Assembly: GCF_022458985.1 (NCBI RefSeq) | Contig: NC_061784.1 | Span: 25,156,045 to 25,220,044, forward strand | Origin: Mugil cephalus | Lineage: Eukaryota > Chordata > Actinopteri > Mugiliformes > Mugilidae | Direction of reading: 5' to 3' | DNA: 64,000 bases | Shown here: in pieces, positions 24,701 through 35,310 of the stretch | Numbering within the stretch: position 1 is the stretch's first letter | Layout: every line of letters starts with the position of its first letter | The notes under the pieces: model-generated | The model's database searches: none | Told to the model about the DNA's origin: nothing | The model's input: only the letters and a program-made list of their open reading frames with translations | Made by a program: the position numbers and the translations under genes

Positions 24701-27307
24701 CTCTAGTACCTCCTAGTACCCCCTAGTACCTCCTAGTACCTCCTAGTACCCCCTAGTACCTCCTAGTACCCTCTAGTACCCTCCTAGTACCCTCTAGTAC
24801 CTCCTTGTACCCTCCTAGTACCCTCTAGTACCCTCCTAGTACCCTCTAGTACCCTCTAGTACCCTATAGTACCTCCTAGTATCTCCTAGTACTCTCCTAG
24901 TACCCTCCTAATACCCTCTAGTACCTCCTAGTACTCTCCTAGTACCCTCCTAATACCCTCTAGTACCCTCTAGTATCCTCTAGTACCTCCTAGTACCCTC
25001 TTAGTACCCTCTAGTACCTCCTAGTATCCTCTAGTACCCTCCTATTACCTCCTAGTACCCTCTTAGTACCCTCTAGTACCTCCTAGTATCCTCTAGTACC
25101 CTCTAGTACCTCCTAGTACCCTCTAGTACCTCCTAGTACCCTCTAGTACCCTCTAGTACCCTCCTAGTACCCTCCTAGTACCCTCTAGTACCCTCCTAGT
25201 ACCCTCTAGTACCTCCTAGTACCCTCCTAGTACCCTCTAGTACCTCCTAGTACCCTCTAGTACCTTCTAGTACTTCCTAGTACCCTCTAATACCTCCTAG
25301 TACCCTCTAGTACCCTCTAGTACCTCCTAGTACCCCCTAGTACCCTCTAGTACCCTCCTAGTACCCTCTAGTACCTCCTAGTACCCTCTAGTACCCTCTA
25401 GTACCTCCTAGTACCCTCCTAGTACCCTCCTAGTACCCTCTAGTACCTCCTAGTACCCTCTAGTACCTCCTAGTACCTCCTAGTCCCGTCTAGTACCTCC
25501 TAGTACCCAGCCAGGTGAGCTGTGATTGGCTGAGTGTCTCTTGTCTCTTGTCTCCAGGATGGACGACCTGGCTGTGGACAGTGATGAGGAAGTGGACTAC
25601 AGTAAGATGGACCAGGTAACTCCAGCTCCCAGCATGCCCTGCTGCCCTAGCCTCATGCTAGCCAGTGATGCTAACCCTCTGTGTTGTGTTGCCAGGGCAA
25701 CAAGAAGGGTCCTCTGGGCCGCTGGGACTTCGACACCCAGGAGGAATATTCAGACTACATGAACAACAAGGAGGCCCTGCCCAAGTCAGTGTGTTACTGT
25801 GTTAGTGTGTGTTAGTGTGTGTCCACGACAAGTCAGTGTGTTAGTGTGTTAGTGTGTGTGTTAGTGTGTGTCCACGACAAGTCAGTGTGTTAGAGTGTGT
25901 TAGTGTGTGTGTTAGTGTGTCCACGACAAGTCAGTGTGTTAGTGTGTTAGTGTGTGTGTTAGTGTGTGTTAGTGTGTGTTAGAGTGTGTTAGTGTGTGTT
26001 AGTGTGTTAGTGTGTGTTAGAGTGTGTTAGTGTGTCCACAACAGGTCAGTGTGTGTTAGTGTGTGTGTCAGAGTGTGTTAATGTGTGTTAGTGTGTCTGC
26101 AATGTATAGTCAATGTTGTGTACCTTGTGTGTGTGTGTCTGCAGTGTGTAGTTAACGTTGTGTACCTTGTGTGTGTGTGTCTGCAGTGTGTAGTTAACGT
26201 TGTGTACCTTGTGTGTGTGTGTCTGCAGTGTGTAGTTAACGTTGTGTACCTTGTGTGTGTCTGCAGTGTGTAGTTAACGTTGTGTGTCTGCAGTGTGTAG
26301 TTAACGTTGTGTGTCTGCAGTGTGTAGTTAACGTTGTGTACCTTGTGTGTGTGTGTCTGCACTGTGTAGTTAATGTTGTGTACCTTGTGTGTGTCTGCAG
26401 TGTGTAGTTAACGTTGTGTGTCTGCAGTGTGTAGTGAACGTTGTGTACCTTGTGTGTGTCTGCAGTGTGTAGTTAACGTTGTGTACCTTGTGTGTGTCCA
26501 GGGCTGCGTTCCAGTACGGCATCAAAATGTCTGAGGGAAGGAAAACGCGACGTTTCAAAGAGACCAATGAAAAAGCAGAACTGGACCGACAGTGGAAGAA
26601 GATCAGCGCGGTGAGACTCGTTAACTCGTTAATGGTTCGTTAAAGAGCTCGTTAAGAGAGGGGGAGGAGCCTCTGACGTCTGTGTCTGTTTCAGATCATT
26701 GAGAAGAGGAAGAAGATGGAGGCTGACGGGTGACTACTTCCTGGTTCTTTTCAGCAGCCAATCAGAGCTCGTCTTGTTTTAGTTTAGTGAAGTCACAACA
26801 AATCAGCTGTTAGACAGAGATCAGGAAGGAAGTCAGTGGTAAACAGGAAGTCAGTGGTAAACAGGAAGTCAGTCAATGGTAAACAGGAAGTCAGTGGTAA
26901 ACAGGAAGTCAGTGGTAAACAGGAAGTTAATGGTAAACAGGAAGTCAGTGGTAAACAGGAAGTCAGTGGTAAACAGGAAGTCAATGGTAAACAGGAAGTT
27001 AAGGGTAAACAGGAAGTCAGTGGTAAACAGGAAGTCAGTCAATGGCAAACAGGAAGTCAGTGGCAAACAGGAAGTCAGTCAATGGTAAACAGGAAGTCAG
27101 TCAGTGGTAAACAGGAAGTCAGTGGTAAACAGGAAGTTAATGGTAAACAGGAAGTCAGTCAGTGGTAAACAGGAAGTCAGTCAGTGATAAACAGGAAGTT
27201 AATGGTAAACAGGAAGTCAGTCAATGGTAAACAGGAAGTCAGTGGTAAACAGGAAGTAACTGTGTTCTTTGTTTTTCAGGGTGGACATGAAGAGACCAAA
27301 GTACTGA
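15972..27307 (+). CDS. ik: IK (RED), spliceosomal/mitotic protein
   Basis: IK/RED is a nuclear protein of the spliceosome (partner of SMU1) also linked to the spindle checkpoint. Nineteen exons: 15972-15981, 19178-19340, 19431-19490, 19573-19740, 20135-20249, 20339-20409, 20508-20554, 21320-21483, 22324-22432, 22552-22600, 22950-23136, 23242-23260, 23333-23417, 23951-24034, 25558-25615, 25696-25784, 26502-26610, 26695-26729, 27280-27307. They total 1,650 nt (549 aa; human about 557) with all phases consistent. Signature blocks: [52 protein letters not shown], the Arg-Asp/Arg-Glu repeat (about residues 340-368), [16 protein letters not shown], and the C-terminus [17 protein letters not shown]. 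The intron 23418-23950 is AT-AC. The donor after 23136 (gtggga) is weak. An ATTAAA at about 27459 may be the poly(A) signal. Confidence 0.96.
16216..16263 (+). repeat. (GCTTA)n pentanucleotide repeat
   Basis: About nine perfect copies of the pentamer. Confidence 0.93.
16900..17930 (-). pseudogene. Decayed Tc1/mariner transposase
   Basis: Read on the minus strand, fragments in several frames follow the Tc1 transposase order. First comes a helix-turn-helix piece ([18 protein letters not shown], 17695-17910). A piece like [15 protein letters not shown] and KHGG near 17330-17420 follows, then [13 protein letters not shown] near 17170-17200 and PQSPDSNHP near 17075-17110. Multiple frameshifts and stops make it long dead. 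No clear terminal repeats were identified. Confidence 0.7.
18115..18172 (+). repeat. (GT)n microsatellite
   Basis: About 29 uninterrupted GT units in IK intron 1. Confidence 0.97.
18763..19040 (+). repeat. (GGAT)n/GATGGATG satellite
   Basis: Irregular ATGG repeats over about 280 bp, intronic. Same repeat family, in reverse complement, as the CCAT array at 59.2-60.15 kb. Confidence 0.95.
19745..20134 (+). repeat. ~33-bp minisatellite copying the acceptor of IK exon 20135-20249
   Basis: About 11 units of the form tgctaactagcctgtctctg followed by tagagatagctca fill the intron. The genuine acceptor reads actagcctgtctctgtag|agataag, so each unit reproduces the polypyrimidine tract, the AG and the first exon bases. 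Confidence 0.93.
20578..21295 (+). repeat. ~35-bp GCTAACGTTAGTGTTAGCG minisatellite
   Basis: About 20 units of tgttggaatgatcatgctaa plus a GTTAG block, nearly filling the intron before exon 21320-21483. TGATCATG and TTAGTGTTAG give each unit palindromic elements. Confidence 0.93.
21634..21775 (+). repeat. CATAG and ATT microsatellites
   Basis: GCATA pentamers (21634-21672) followed by an ATT repeat (21733-21770) in the IK intron after exon 21320-21483. Confidence 0.9.
21818..22322 (+). repeat. CTGTCCCT pyrimidine repeat running into an acceptor
   Basis: 500 bp of CTGTCC/CTCTGTCC units ending exactly at ccctcag, the acceptor of exon 22324-22432. The long Leu/Ser/Pro ORFs in this stretch are repeat artefacts. 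Confidence 0.93.
22605..22945 (+). repeat. CTC/TCC trinucleotide repeat running into an acceptor
   Basis: Pure pyrimidine CTCCTC with TCTACC and TCCATC variants from just after the donor at 22601 to the acceptor gtctttcag of exon 22950-23136. It fills essentially the whole 349-nt intron. Confidence 0.93.
23418..23950 (+). other. U12-type AT-AC intron of IK
   Basis: The exon ends gagcc and the intron starts ATATCCTTCA, the minor-spliceosome 5' splice site. Near the 3' end is CCTTAAC (23933-23939), matching the U12 branch-point element, with the AC terminus 11 nt after the branch adenosine. Joining 23417 to 23951 restores the frame into [20 protein letters not shown]. No GT-AG pair gives this join. 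The interior is almost entirely a GTAGTACCAGTA minisatellite. Confidence 0.88.
23478..23934 (+). repeat. GTAGTAGTACCAGTAGTAGTACT minisatellite
   Basis: Tandem GTAGTA-CCAGTA-GTAGTACT units filling the AT-AC intron and stopping directly at the U12 branch point. Confidence 0.93.
24082..25507 (+). repeat. 1.4-kb CTAGTACC minisatellite with 10/11-bp units
   Basis: About 140 units, mainly CCTCCTAGTA, CCCTCTAGTA (10 bp) and CCCTCCTAGTA (11 bp), in the IK intron between exons 23951-24034 and 25558-25615. CTAG and GTAC palindromes occur in every unit. Confidence 0.97.
25779..26050 (+). repeat. Repeat copying the donor of IK exon 25696-25784
   Basis: The exon-intron junction reads cccaa|gtcagtgtgtta. 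Copies of acgacaagtcagtgtgttag recur about three times, separated by GTGTGTTA units. Confidence 0.8.
26084..26490 (+). repeat. Minisatellite with repeated TGTCTGCAG acceptor-like sites
   Basis: About ten units of TGTGTAGTTAACGTTGTG followed by taccttgtgtgtgtctgcag. The genuine acceptor before exon 26502-26610 is gtaccttgtgtgtgtccag. Each unit therefore carries an acceptor-like CAG and a GTTAAC palindrome. Confidence 0.93.
26832..27258 (+). repeat. 18-bp GGAAGTCAGTGGTAAACA minisatellite
   Basis: About 23 copies, some with an extra CAGT, in the last IK intron, ending 20 bp before the acceptor. Confidence 0.95.
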
Positions 27308-28244
27308 GGACGTCTCTGTTGGTTCTTTGTGTTTATTGGAGCTTGTTGTTAATTAGATGTTAGATTATGTTAATTAGATGTTAGATTATGTTAATTAGAT
27401 GTTAATGACCTGCTGATCAGTTGATCCAGTTTATTTGTGAACGTTTGAAACTCGACTCATTAAACTCGTAAACTGTGAGACTCCAGTTTTATTATTTTCT
27501 TGGGCGATGTCTCCATGGTGACGGTGGATCTGAGGCCTGTATCAGGAAGTCAATTTACCCAGGATTCCTCCAACTTATCCGGCTGAACTGATCCAGAACA
27601 GTGATGATCTGGATCAGTGGCATCACGCTGCTGGTTATCAGCTCAGTGACTGAACCAGGTTTGTGTTGTTGTGAATCGAGCTGCAGAGATGAATCAGATG
27701 TGACCCCTCTGGAGTAAAAAGATAAAACATCCTTCTATCATGTTACCTGGGCGACAATAAAGCTGTGACATCACATCAATACATCAGGTTGTTGTCCTGA
27801 ATGAAATGATCCTGATTCTGAGCTGTGTTTGAGCTAAAACATCCTCTTCTTTGTGTGATTATCTCCTGAAGATGCGTTCAGGCCGTAACGCTCTTCTAGT
27901 GGTTTGGGCTCCGATCTCAATCAGGTCTCAATGAAAGGACACGTGATTCTTTCCTGAACAGCTGATTGGCCGGTGGGCGGAGCCTTTTATGGGATTCAGG
28001 TAGATCCTGAAAGTTACCCTGACCTGAAGCAGGTCAGCTGTTCAGAGTCAGTTACCATGGTAACGTAGCTCCCAGCTTCATGGGTTAGGGTTACTAACCA
28101 GGGGACTATCACGAAGCTGGATTATGGATTTATCGAGGTAACTTCAGGGTTAACCCTGAGTTGCCCTGTGAGAGCTGTGCGCCTGTTATTTCTTCCCTCA
28201 TCTGTCATCGTGTACATTGCAGATAACGTTGCAGTTTGTTGATT
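27308..28244. other. IK 3' flank
   Basis: A TTAGATTATGTTAAT repeat (27352-27400) and probable poly(A) signal ATTAAA near 27459, then about 780 bp in which I see no gene or recognised repeat. Confidence 0.6.
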
Positions 28245-29575
28245 CAATTCAATTCAGCTCAATTCAGTTTTATTTATATGGCACCAATAACAACACAAAT
28301 CGTCTCAAGATGCTTCACAAAAACCAGCCTGAAACCTCCAGATCAGCTGATGATCTGTGACAGTTTGTGAGTATAACAGGAATCATGGGCAGGTTGGTGA
28401 ATAGTTCATCTAGGTAGGAGTGGACACCTGGAGGAGGACATGAAGACTGGGACAGATGTAGTTTATGGAGCTCCACAGGTCTGATACACAGACTCCAGAC
28501 CATGAAGACTGGGCTGGTTGATGAGGCCACGGCAGCAGATGTAGCTTAGAACTCCACAGGTCAGATATTCAGCCTCCAGACCAGAGACCCTCACAAGAAG
28601 ATGGAGGGAGAGAGGGAGACACAGTGGTTAGTAAATTATAAGAGATAGAAATTAAAATGATAAGATATTAGAGGACAAAGAGGAGAGGACATGTCCTCAG
28701 TGCATCGTCCCCCTGCAGCCTAGGCCTATAGCAGCATAACTAAGGGATGGTTAAGTCCAGCTCTAACTATAAGCTTTGTCTAAAAGGAAAGTCTTAGTCC
28801 TGACCTTAAACGTAGAGACTGTGTCTGCCTCCCGAACCCAAACTGGGAGCTGGTTCCACAGGAGAGGAGCCTGATAGCTGAAGGTTCTACCTCCCATTCT
28901 ACTTTAGAACCTCTAGGAACCACAAGCAGACCTGCACTTAGAGATGGTAGTGATCTGTTGGGACAGTATGGTTCTATGAGGTCTTTCAGATATGATGGAG
29001 AAATAATCCAGCCTGGAAGACACAAATGCATGAAGTAGTTTTTCCGCATCACTCTGAGAAAGGATGCTCCTAATGTTGATGATATTACGAAGGTGAAAGA
29101 AAGCAGTCCTGGTCACCTGCTTTATGTGAGAATTAAAGGACATATCCTGGTCAAATATAACACCAAGGTTTTTCACAGTAGTACTGGAGGCCAAGGTAAC
29201 GCCATCCAACAAAACCAGGTGATTAGATAATGAATCTCTGACATGTTTAGAGCCAAATACAATGACTTCGGTTTTGTCTGAGTTTAAAAGTAGAAAATTA
29301 TAGACCATCCAAGCCTTTATGTCTTTAAGGCGCTTGGAGTTTAATCAGCGGATTAGTTTCATCTGGTTTCATGGATAAATATCGCTGGGTATCATCTGCG
29401 TAGCAATGGACATTTATGCCGTGCTTTCTAATAATATTGCCTAAGGGAAGCATGTATAATGTAAATAATATTGGTCCTAGCACAGAACCCTGAGGAACCC
29501 CATAGCTTACTTTGGTATATATAGAAGAGTTGTTGTTTACATGGAGCTGTAACAGCATAGAGGGATAACTAGCAT
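28245..29575 (-). mobile_element. 5'-truncated L2-type LINE
   Basis: On the minus strand the reverse transcriptase reads [14 protein letters not shown] and the catalytic YADDTQ (29325-29558). It continues through KDIKAW and SDKTEVIVFGSK (about 28913-29315) to the usual C-terminus with RLLSCGTSSQFGF (about 28780-28900). Frame breaks separate these parts. A 3' UTR follows and ends in an AATTCAATTCAA-type tail at the low-coordinate end. The 5' half (endonuclease) is missing. L2/CR1-group assignment is by motif memory. Not functional. Confidence 0.82.
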
Positions 29576-31256
29576 AGAAATGTTTGTTTGTGTCAGTGCA
29601 TTATTTATTTTTTAGAACTTGTGGAGGTACTTTTTCACTTTATTTACTTTTAAACCTGATGCAAAGTATTTCAGGTCTAGAGGCCTTTATTTTGTGATGT
29701 TCATATCAAAATATCAATATAGTTTTGTTTGACCCTGATCTTTTAGCCCCTGTTTGCTTGCTCATTGTTTTTCATCAGAAAAAATAAATATCTTCATTTT
29801 AAGAGTCACAACTGTCTGTTTGTTCATTAGTCTTTCTTATGTTCAGGTATGTTATCGGTTATCGGTATTGGCCTTTGGAAGCAGAAAGTTATCGGTTATC
29901 GGTATCGGATTAAAAAAAAAAAAAACATTATCGTGAATCCCTAATTTAAATGCATGTTCACATTAGTTTAAGGACTAGGAAGAAGATATGGGACATTCAT
30001 TCATCACATAACTCAGGAACATTAGAACATATGAAAAATCTTCTTACGATAACACTCTAGGGTTGAGCTTTAGTATTTCCAAGTATTCCAATGACTGCCC
30101 TGTAAAGGGTTAATAACCAGGTGTACAGGGTTTCATAAAAACATGATGCCAGAACCTGTTGAACCTGTTGAGTGGTTTCTGTTTCCATTGTTCCAGCATT
30201 TCTGGGTAATGATTAAAAATAGCTCCTGGTTATAAAGATAGTGAAGAAGAAAAATCCATGCAACCAGGAACCAACCTGAAGACCTGCAAACACACACCTG
30301 ACCCTCTAGACCTGAGCCTGATCTTAGGTCATCAGTGAGCTACTTCTAACTAATAACAGATCTACAATGTTAAAGTCTCTCTGATATAAATGTGATGAAC
30401 TCTTCTTCTCCATTTCCACCAATCATTATCATAAATGCAAACACACCTGACCAGATTCCAACATAAATACTGAACAAGGAACAGAAGTTTTATTTTGTCT
30501 GATCCTTTTTAACAAAGCATGACTTTGCAATGACAGACCATTCAGAATATGGACAAACAATAACTAATAGTGGTTACATGGTACAGACAGATGAACATCT
30601 GAAGTCACAGTGAATCATCAGCTATTAGAAATAACAAAAGGTTACATATAGGTCATCATTCATACATGATGTTATACAGTAGAGGTTATGGATCTTACCT
30701 AGTAGCTATAAAATCATCAAATGACTGTGTAATAACTTCACATTGCAATAACAAAGCTGGACATTGACTGGAGTTACAAACACATCTAACAAGTACAAAA
30801 CACAACATCCTCTGAATTAAAACTGGTCAATGAATTCATCCACTCAAAACTGTAAAAAAAAAATGATTACAAATAGAGTCAGAACAGAAGGTCCGGGTTC
30901 TAGTTTCTGGGGGGAGTTTGCATGTTCTCCCTGTGTCTGTGTGAGTTTGCTCCCTCCTCCAGAGACGTGCTGGTTAGACGGTGGTACGGAGGATGAGATG
31001 AGATTCAAAAACATCTACAAATATGAGAGCATCAACTCTCTTTCACAGAAAGTATCTTTACTAGATCACGTTTTATTCTTTCATCAATCAAATGATTTAA
31101 AAGCATTTCAGAGTTGGATTTCAGACATGACAGACACTGACCATAACCCTGGCATCACCAACTGTATATATTCACAAACATTTATTGTGCATTGATGTAA
31201 TTTGTGTCATTTTTGAGATGGGTGTGAGTCTTGAGCCTGCAACTTCTCCATCACTG
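29576..31256. other. Intergenic region upstream of the GIMAP genes
   Basis: Holds a short repeat-like stretch with TTATCGGTTATCGGTAT near 29850-29935 and a poly-A, which resembles transposon ends but is unassigned. A degraded SINE-like piece lies at 30885-31000. On the minus strand AATAAA at 31186-31181 is a probable poly(A) signal for the GIMAP gene. Otherwise nothing was recognised. Confidence 0.55.
30885..31010 (+). mobile_element. Degraded SINE-like fragment
   Basis: GTCCGGGTTCTAG resembles a B box, followed by GGAGTTTGCATGTTCTCCCT and a GATGAGATGAGAT tail. The same order is seen in the better copy at 38190-38455, which has tRNA-like A and B boxes. Confidence 0.5.
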
Positions 31257-32702
31257 TTATGATACAAATCTTATATACACCCTGGAGTTCATACAGTGTG
31301 TTTTTGAATCTAACGATTCCAACAGCTGTTTGAACCATTCCAAGAATTCCTTCCACTTAACAGAGATTTTCACTGTCACACACTGAACATCATAAAACAT
31401 CTCAGCTTTACAGTGTTTTCCATGATTATGCGTGACCATCTCCTCTACCTTACCCAGCAGGTTTATGACCTGCTGTTTGTTTCTTGACGTGTTGTCAAAC
31501 ACACAGTATCGATAGTTACACATTTTGACCAGATCAGACAAACGTCTCTCAGTCTGAATGAACTCCTCGAGGGACTGACCTCTCAGCTCATCTCCGTGGG
31601 TGAATACAATCATGGTGAATTGTGGAGAATCCTTCCCAAACAATTTGGGCAACACCTCAAACAGTTTGATACCGGCTTCAGTACCTCTGCCTATTTTGAC
31701 CACAATGATGAAGACATGTGGACCTGGACTGGCCTTCGTGATCCCATTCACTATCTCTTGATACAGCTTTTCAGGAGAAAGAACAGCAGCAGTGAATCCT
31801 GGCGTGTCGACCACCGTGATCTGACGACCCTCCACTCTAGCTGATGCAGAGGTCGACTCTGTTGTTACAGCATTAAAGTTACACCCTTTGCTGAACGTGT
31901 CTGATCCCAGGATGGTGTTTCCTGTGGAACTTTTACCATCTCCAGCTACACCGAGCAGCACGAGCCTCCTTTCTGCAACCGAATCACGATCTGGAAAAAA
32001 ACAGAGACAGACTTTTTCATTCGACACACTTGCCCAGCTAATACTGGAAACTCGTTTCTTTCAGTGTGAGTGTTGATGCTTTACAGGCAGGTGTGCTGAA
32101 AATGAAGTTCAGTTCACTGTACAAAATGACACCTTGAGAACAAGGTCAGTGCTCACCAGGTCTGAGGTGTCTTGACTTCAGCAGGAGCTGTCTGACCTGC
32201 TCACGTTCACCGTTAACATTGTTGAACTCATGAGTCCCTGCAAACCTTGCAGCTGACAGAGCAAGCGGGCCTTCTGGGTTACTCTGGATGAACTCCTCCA
32301 GGGACTTGTTCAGTAAATCGCTCCTAGTGAAGAGCATGTAACTGTTCTGCAGGTCCTGATCTCCAATTATTCTGATCGCTGCATCCACTGCGTTACTCTG
32401 CTCAGGGGTGAATCGATCAATTTTAACCACCACCAGGAACAGGCGAGGTATTTCACTGCACCGAAGCCCCTCACAATAGGCCCTAACTGCCTGCTCTGAA
32501 TCTAATATTCCTGGAGTATCAGTCACCGAGATCGTTTTCCCAAACACTTGTCCTGTCGCAGTACTGATCTCAGTTGTCACAGATTTAAAGTCCAGTCTTG
32601 ACTCAAACTTGTCTTGTCCTAAAATTGTGTTTCCTGAAGCGCTTTTACCGACTCCTGCGTTTCCCAGAAGGACAATGATGAGATCTGGAGGAGCAGCCAT
32701 GT
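31257..32702 (-). CDS. Double-domain GIMAP-like (AIG1-type) GTPase
   Basis: GIMAPs are membrane-associated septin-like GTPases of immune cells, expanded in fish. Coding exons on the minus strand: 32157-32700 (ATG at 32700) and 31257-31990, joined in phase at g|at (1,278 nt, 425 aa). Each exon encodes one AIG1 domain. Domain 1 has P-loop GNAGVGKS (residues 13-20), DTPG, and TRSD as G4-like motif. Domain 2 has GVAGDGKSS (about 195-203), DTPGF and THGDE. The acceptor ttcag|ac directly precedes the ATG, so a 5' UTR exon lies upstream, possibly ending at 34863 (donor gtatgt on the minus strand). Ends without an obvious C-terminal membrane anchor. Paralogue not assigned. Confidence 0.87.
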
Positions 32703-34862
32703 CTGAACAACAGAAAACAGAATTACAAGCTTCACTTTAACAGTGTGTCAACAGTACAGAAAAGTATTTGTGTCCTACATGAACCACATTTACAGATTCA
32801 ACATGTTTAAGTAGAAGTACCAAATTCAGCACAGACAGAGGGAAAACAAGATGAGGGGTCTGGTCCCAACAGAATGGGCATGTCCTAAAAATAGCACTTG
32901 TCACCATGGAGCTCCTCTAAAAACTGTATTTCATTGTGTTGCTGTTGTTTTTATATCACTAACACTTACATTAATGTAGAGTTGAATGTGGCATAATTTC
33001 ATGTGAAATTATATCTTTTTAAATGTTTTATGTATATGTCAACTCTGACCAGACACAATAATACGAGATCACTCGTAGATGCGGGTTTTAACAGAAAAAC
33101 ATGTCATAAAAATCAAAGTAAATGTACCATCATCACAGTGAGTGGGAATAAGTAAAGAATAAATGTGTATGGCTAATGTGACACAATGTGGAGAGTCTAC
33201 CTGTGAGGGAAACGCTTCATCATATCATATTGAACATGTCTCTTAGACCTGGTCTAGTTTGTGATCCTTCCATAGTCAAAACAGGGTCTGCAAAGTTAGC
33301 TGGAAAGACTGACGGCCGTCACAGATGGTGATAAGCAGTGGTTAACCTCTAAAGTCTCATATCTATATTCTATATTCCTCCTGGCATGAGGGGCTAGTCA
33401 GAATGAACAGCTGTTACCATTTCTCCTGATCAGTAAGTCATCTGAGTCTTATGTGTCATCTCCACCAACCTCAGATCTCCACAACACTATCTAACTATCT
33501 CCAGGCAGCCACTCTTGGTGGAGTTAATAATACATATAATATATTATATATAATAATAAATGTGTTATATTCATATATATAATCATTTTTATCACCTGTT
33601 ACAAACACCAGTGAGATACAAAGGTATCAGAATAAAGATACATGTTACTGTGTCAGAGAAAATTAACTGGAACAAAGTAAAAAATTCAAATTTCTGTTCT
33701 TGCCTAAATAAACAACGTCACATTATTTAGATTTAAAAACCAGCCCTGATATGTGGGTAAGTAGTCTAGTAAAATCTGATGAGTAACTGTGCAAACACAT
33801 GGTAAAAAGGTGAATCTGAACAATTTTAAAGATGTTTTAGTCCATTTATGTCCAGGTGGAATCACAAACTATGCCTTTTTATCACTGCATATGTGCCATT
33901 AGACCTTTCTCAGGCACCGGTGTGGAAAACTAATTTAGTTTCACTGATACATCACTAAATACAAATACAACAGTTTTGACTCGTTCAGTTTTAATGATTG
34001 ACACCTCTATTGACCAATCAGAGTCTAGAGAATCGAACGCCGTGCTCAGATTTACCGCAGCAACCACCAATGATGATCCAGAGTGAAGTAAATACAAAGA
34101 TTGCATATTGTCTGAGATCCTACACTCCAACCCAGAAACCTCTTCCTCTTCATGGAAACAAACAGGAGCTTCCTGATTCATTTCTAACTGACACAGAGTC
34201 ATAGGAGAAGCCACTAACAGCATTTTTCAGAGCTATTGGAGCTGGAATATGTGCTACCGCATAAGCTATGAGCCTCTGTTCGCGGTCACGTGGCAACCCC
34301 TGACCCTCAGGCCTGAGCCACAGCTGAGACCAGTTCATTAATCAGATGTCTCTGCTGTTAATGCAGCTGATCCCTGTGTCCCACACATTTATGTTACAAC
34401 AACACACACCAACACACACCAACACACACACAGATGACAGCTGTATTAAATAACACTTATTAACTTTCTATTATGTTGTTATCAAATCCCTTAGACAGTG
34501 AGACACCCAATATTTGGGGTTTTATGTTGAGTGTTGAGTTTGATGGGAAATGTAGGAAAATGTATACATTTCAGTTTAACTGATCTAACTCAAATCTAGT
34601 CCCCACCAGACTGACTTGTTCAGGCTGAGGAAGGAAGTCAAGCTTCAAAATGGCTTCTACAGATTTCTGCATCAGACTGCAGGCTGTAATCAATCTGCCA
34701 CATACACTGACTGAACTGTTCACTCAGAGATTTCTCTCCACATAAAATAAATACTGTGTCTAAACAAATTGGAAGCCAAATGAATAAAATAAAATAGTTT
34801 AAATAAAATAGTTTAAACTCTGTAAACGGAAACTCATTTCAGACAAAACAACAGAGACATAC
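32703..34862. other. 5' intron of the double GIMAP gene (putative)
   Basis: About 2.2 kb of AT-rich sequence with no conserved ORF. An ATATATAAT tract lies near 33520-33590 and an ACACACCA repeat near 34400-34425. It is probably an intron if the UTR exon ending at 34863 is real. Confidence 0.45.
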
Positions 34863-35310
34863 CTGAGAGGACGACGAAGACCGGACTGGAAGATTTTACA
34901 GATCAAAGCGAGACAGCTCACAAAAGATTTTCAAATTAAAAGCTGCTGAGTCGTCTTTTTCTGTCAGACGTGACTCTGGTACCCATGGTCCAAGTTTGTC
35001 CTGAAATACAATCGATCTGTCTGATCAGGGAATATTAATTTGCTTTGATCCATTTGGAAAAGTAACTAATTTTCTTTCGACTTGAGTTTTATTTTCTAGA
35101 GCGGAAGTGAAACTGTTCTGGTGAAAACGTTCCGTCTCGTCCCACTTGTTTAGTAAAGACAGGAAATCTGGGCCGCTGTGATGGCCGCCTCCCAAACACC
35201 CAGTAAGTGTGTTTTTTATGAGATTAATGTCAGCATTGATGAAATCAGGTCAGTGTTTTTCATTTTGAACACTTTATTCGTTGCTAGACTTCTTTCACTT
35301 TCACTTTTAC
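34863..35310. promoter_or_regulatory. Divergent GIMAP promoter with IRF/ISRE-like sites
   Basis: The minus-strand GIMAP 5' exon candidate (donor at 34862) and the plus-strand GIMAP start codon (35181) face away from each other, leaving only a few hundred bases between them. At 35103-35114 GGAAGTGAAACT fits the ETS/IRF composite GGAANNGAAA. At 35289-35310 the minus strand reads AAAAGTGAAAGTGAAAGAAG, an ISRE/IRF array (GAAANNGAAA). Sites are seen; interferon control is inferred from them. Confidence 0.5.

Noticed and set aside
24082-25507. CRISPR-like array of regular repeats
   Set aside because: No distinct spacers, no cas genes, vertebrate exons on both sides; it is a minisatellite.
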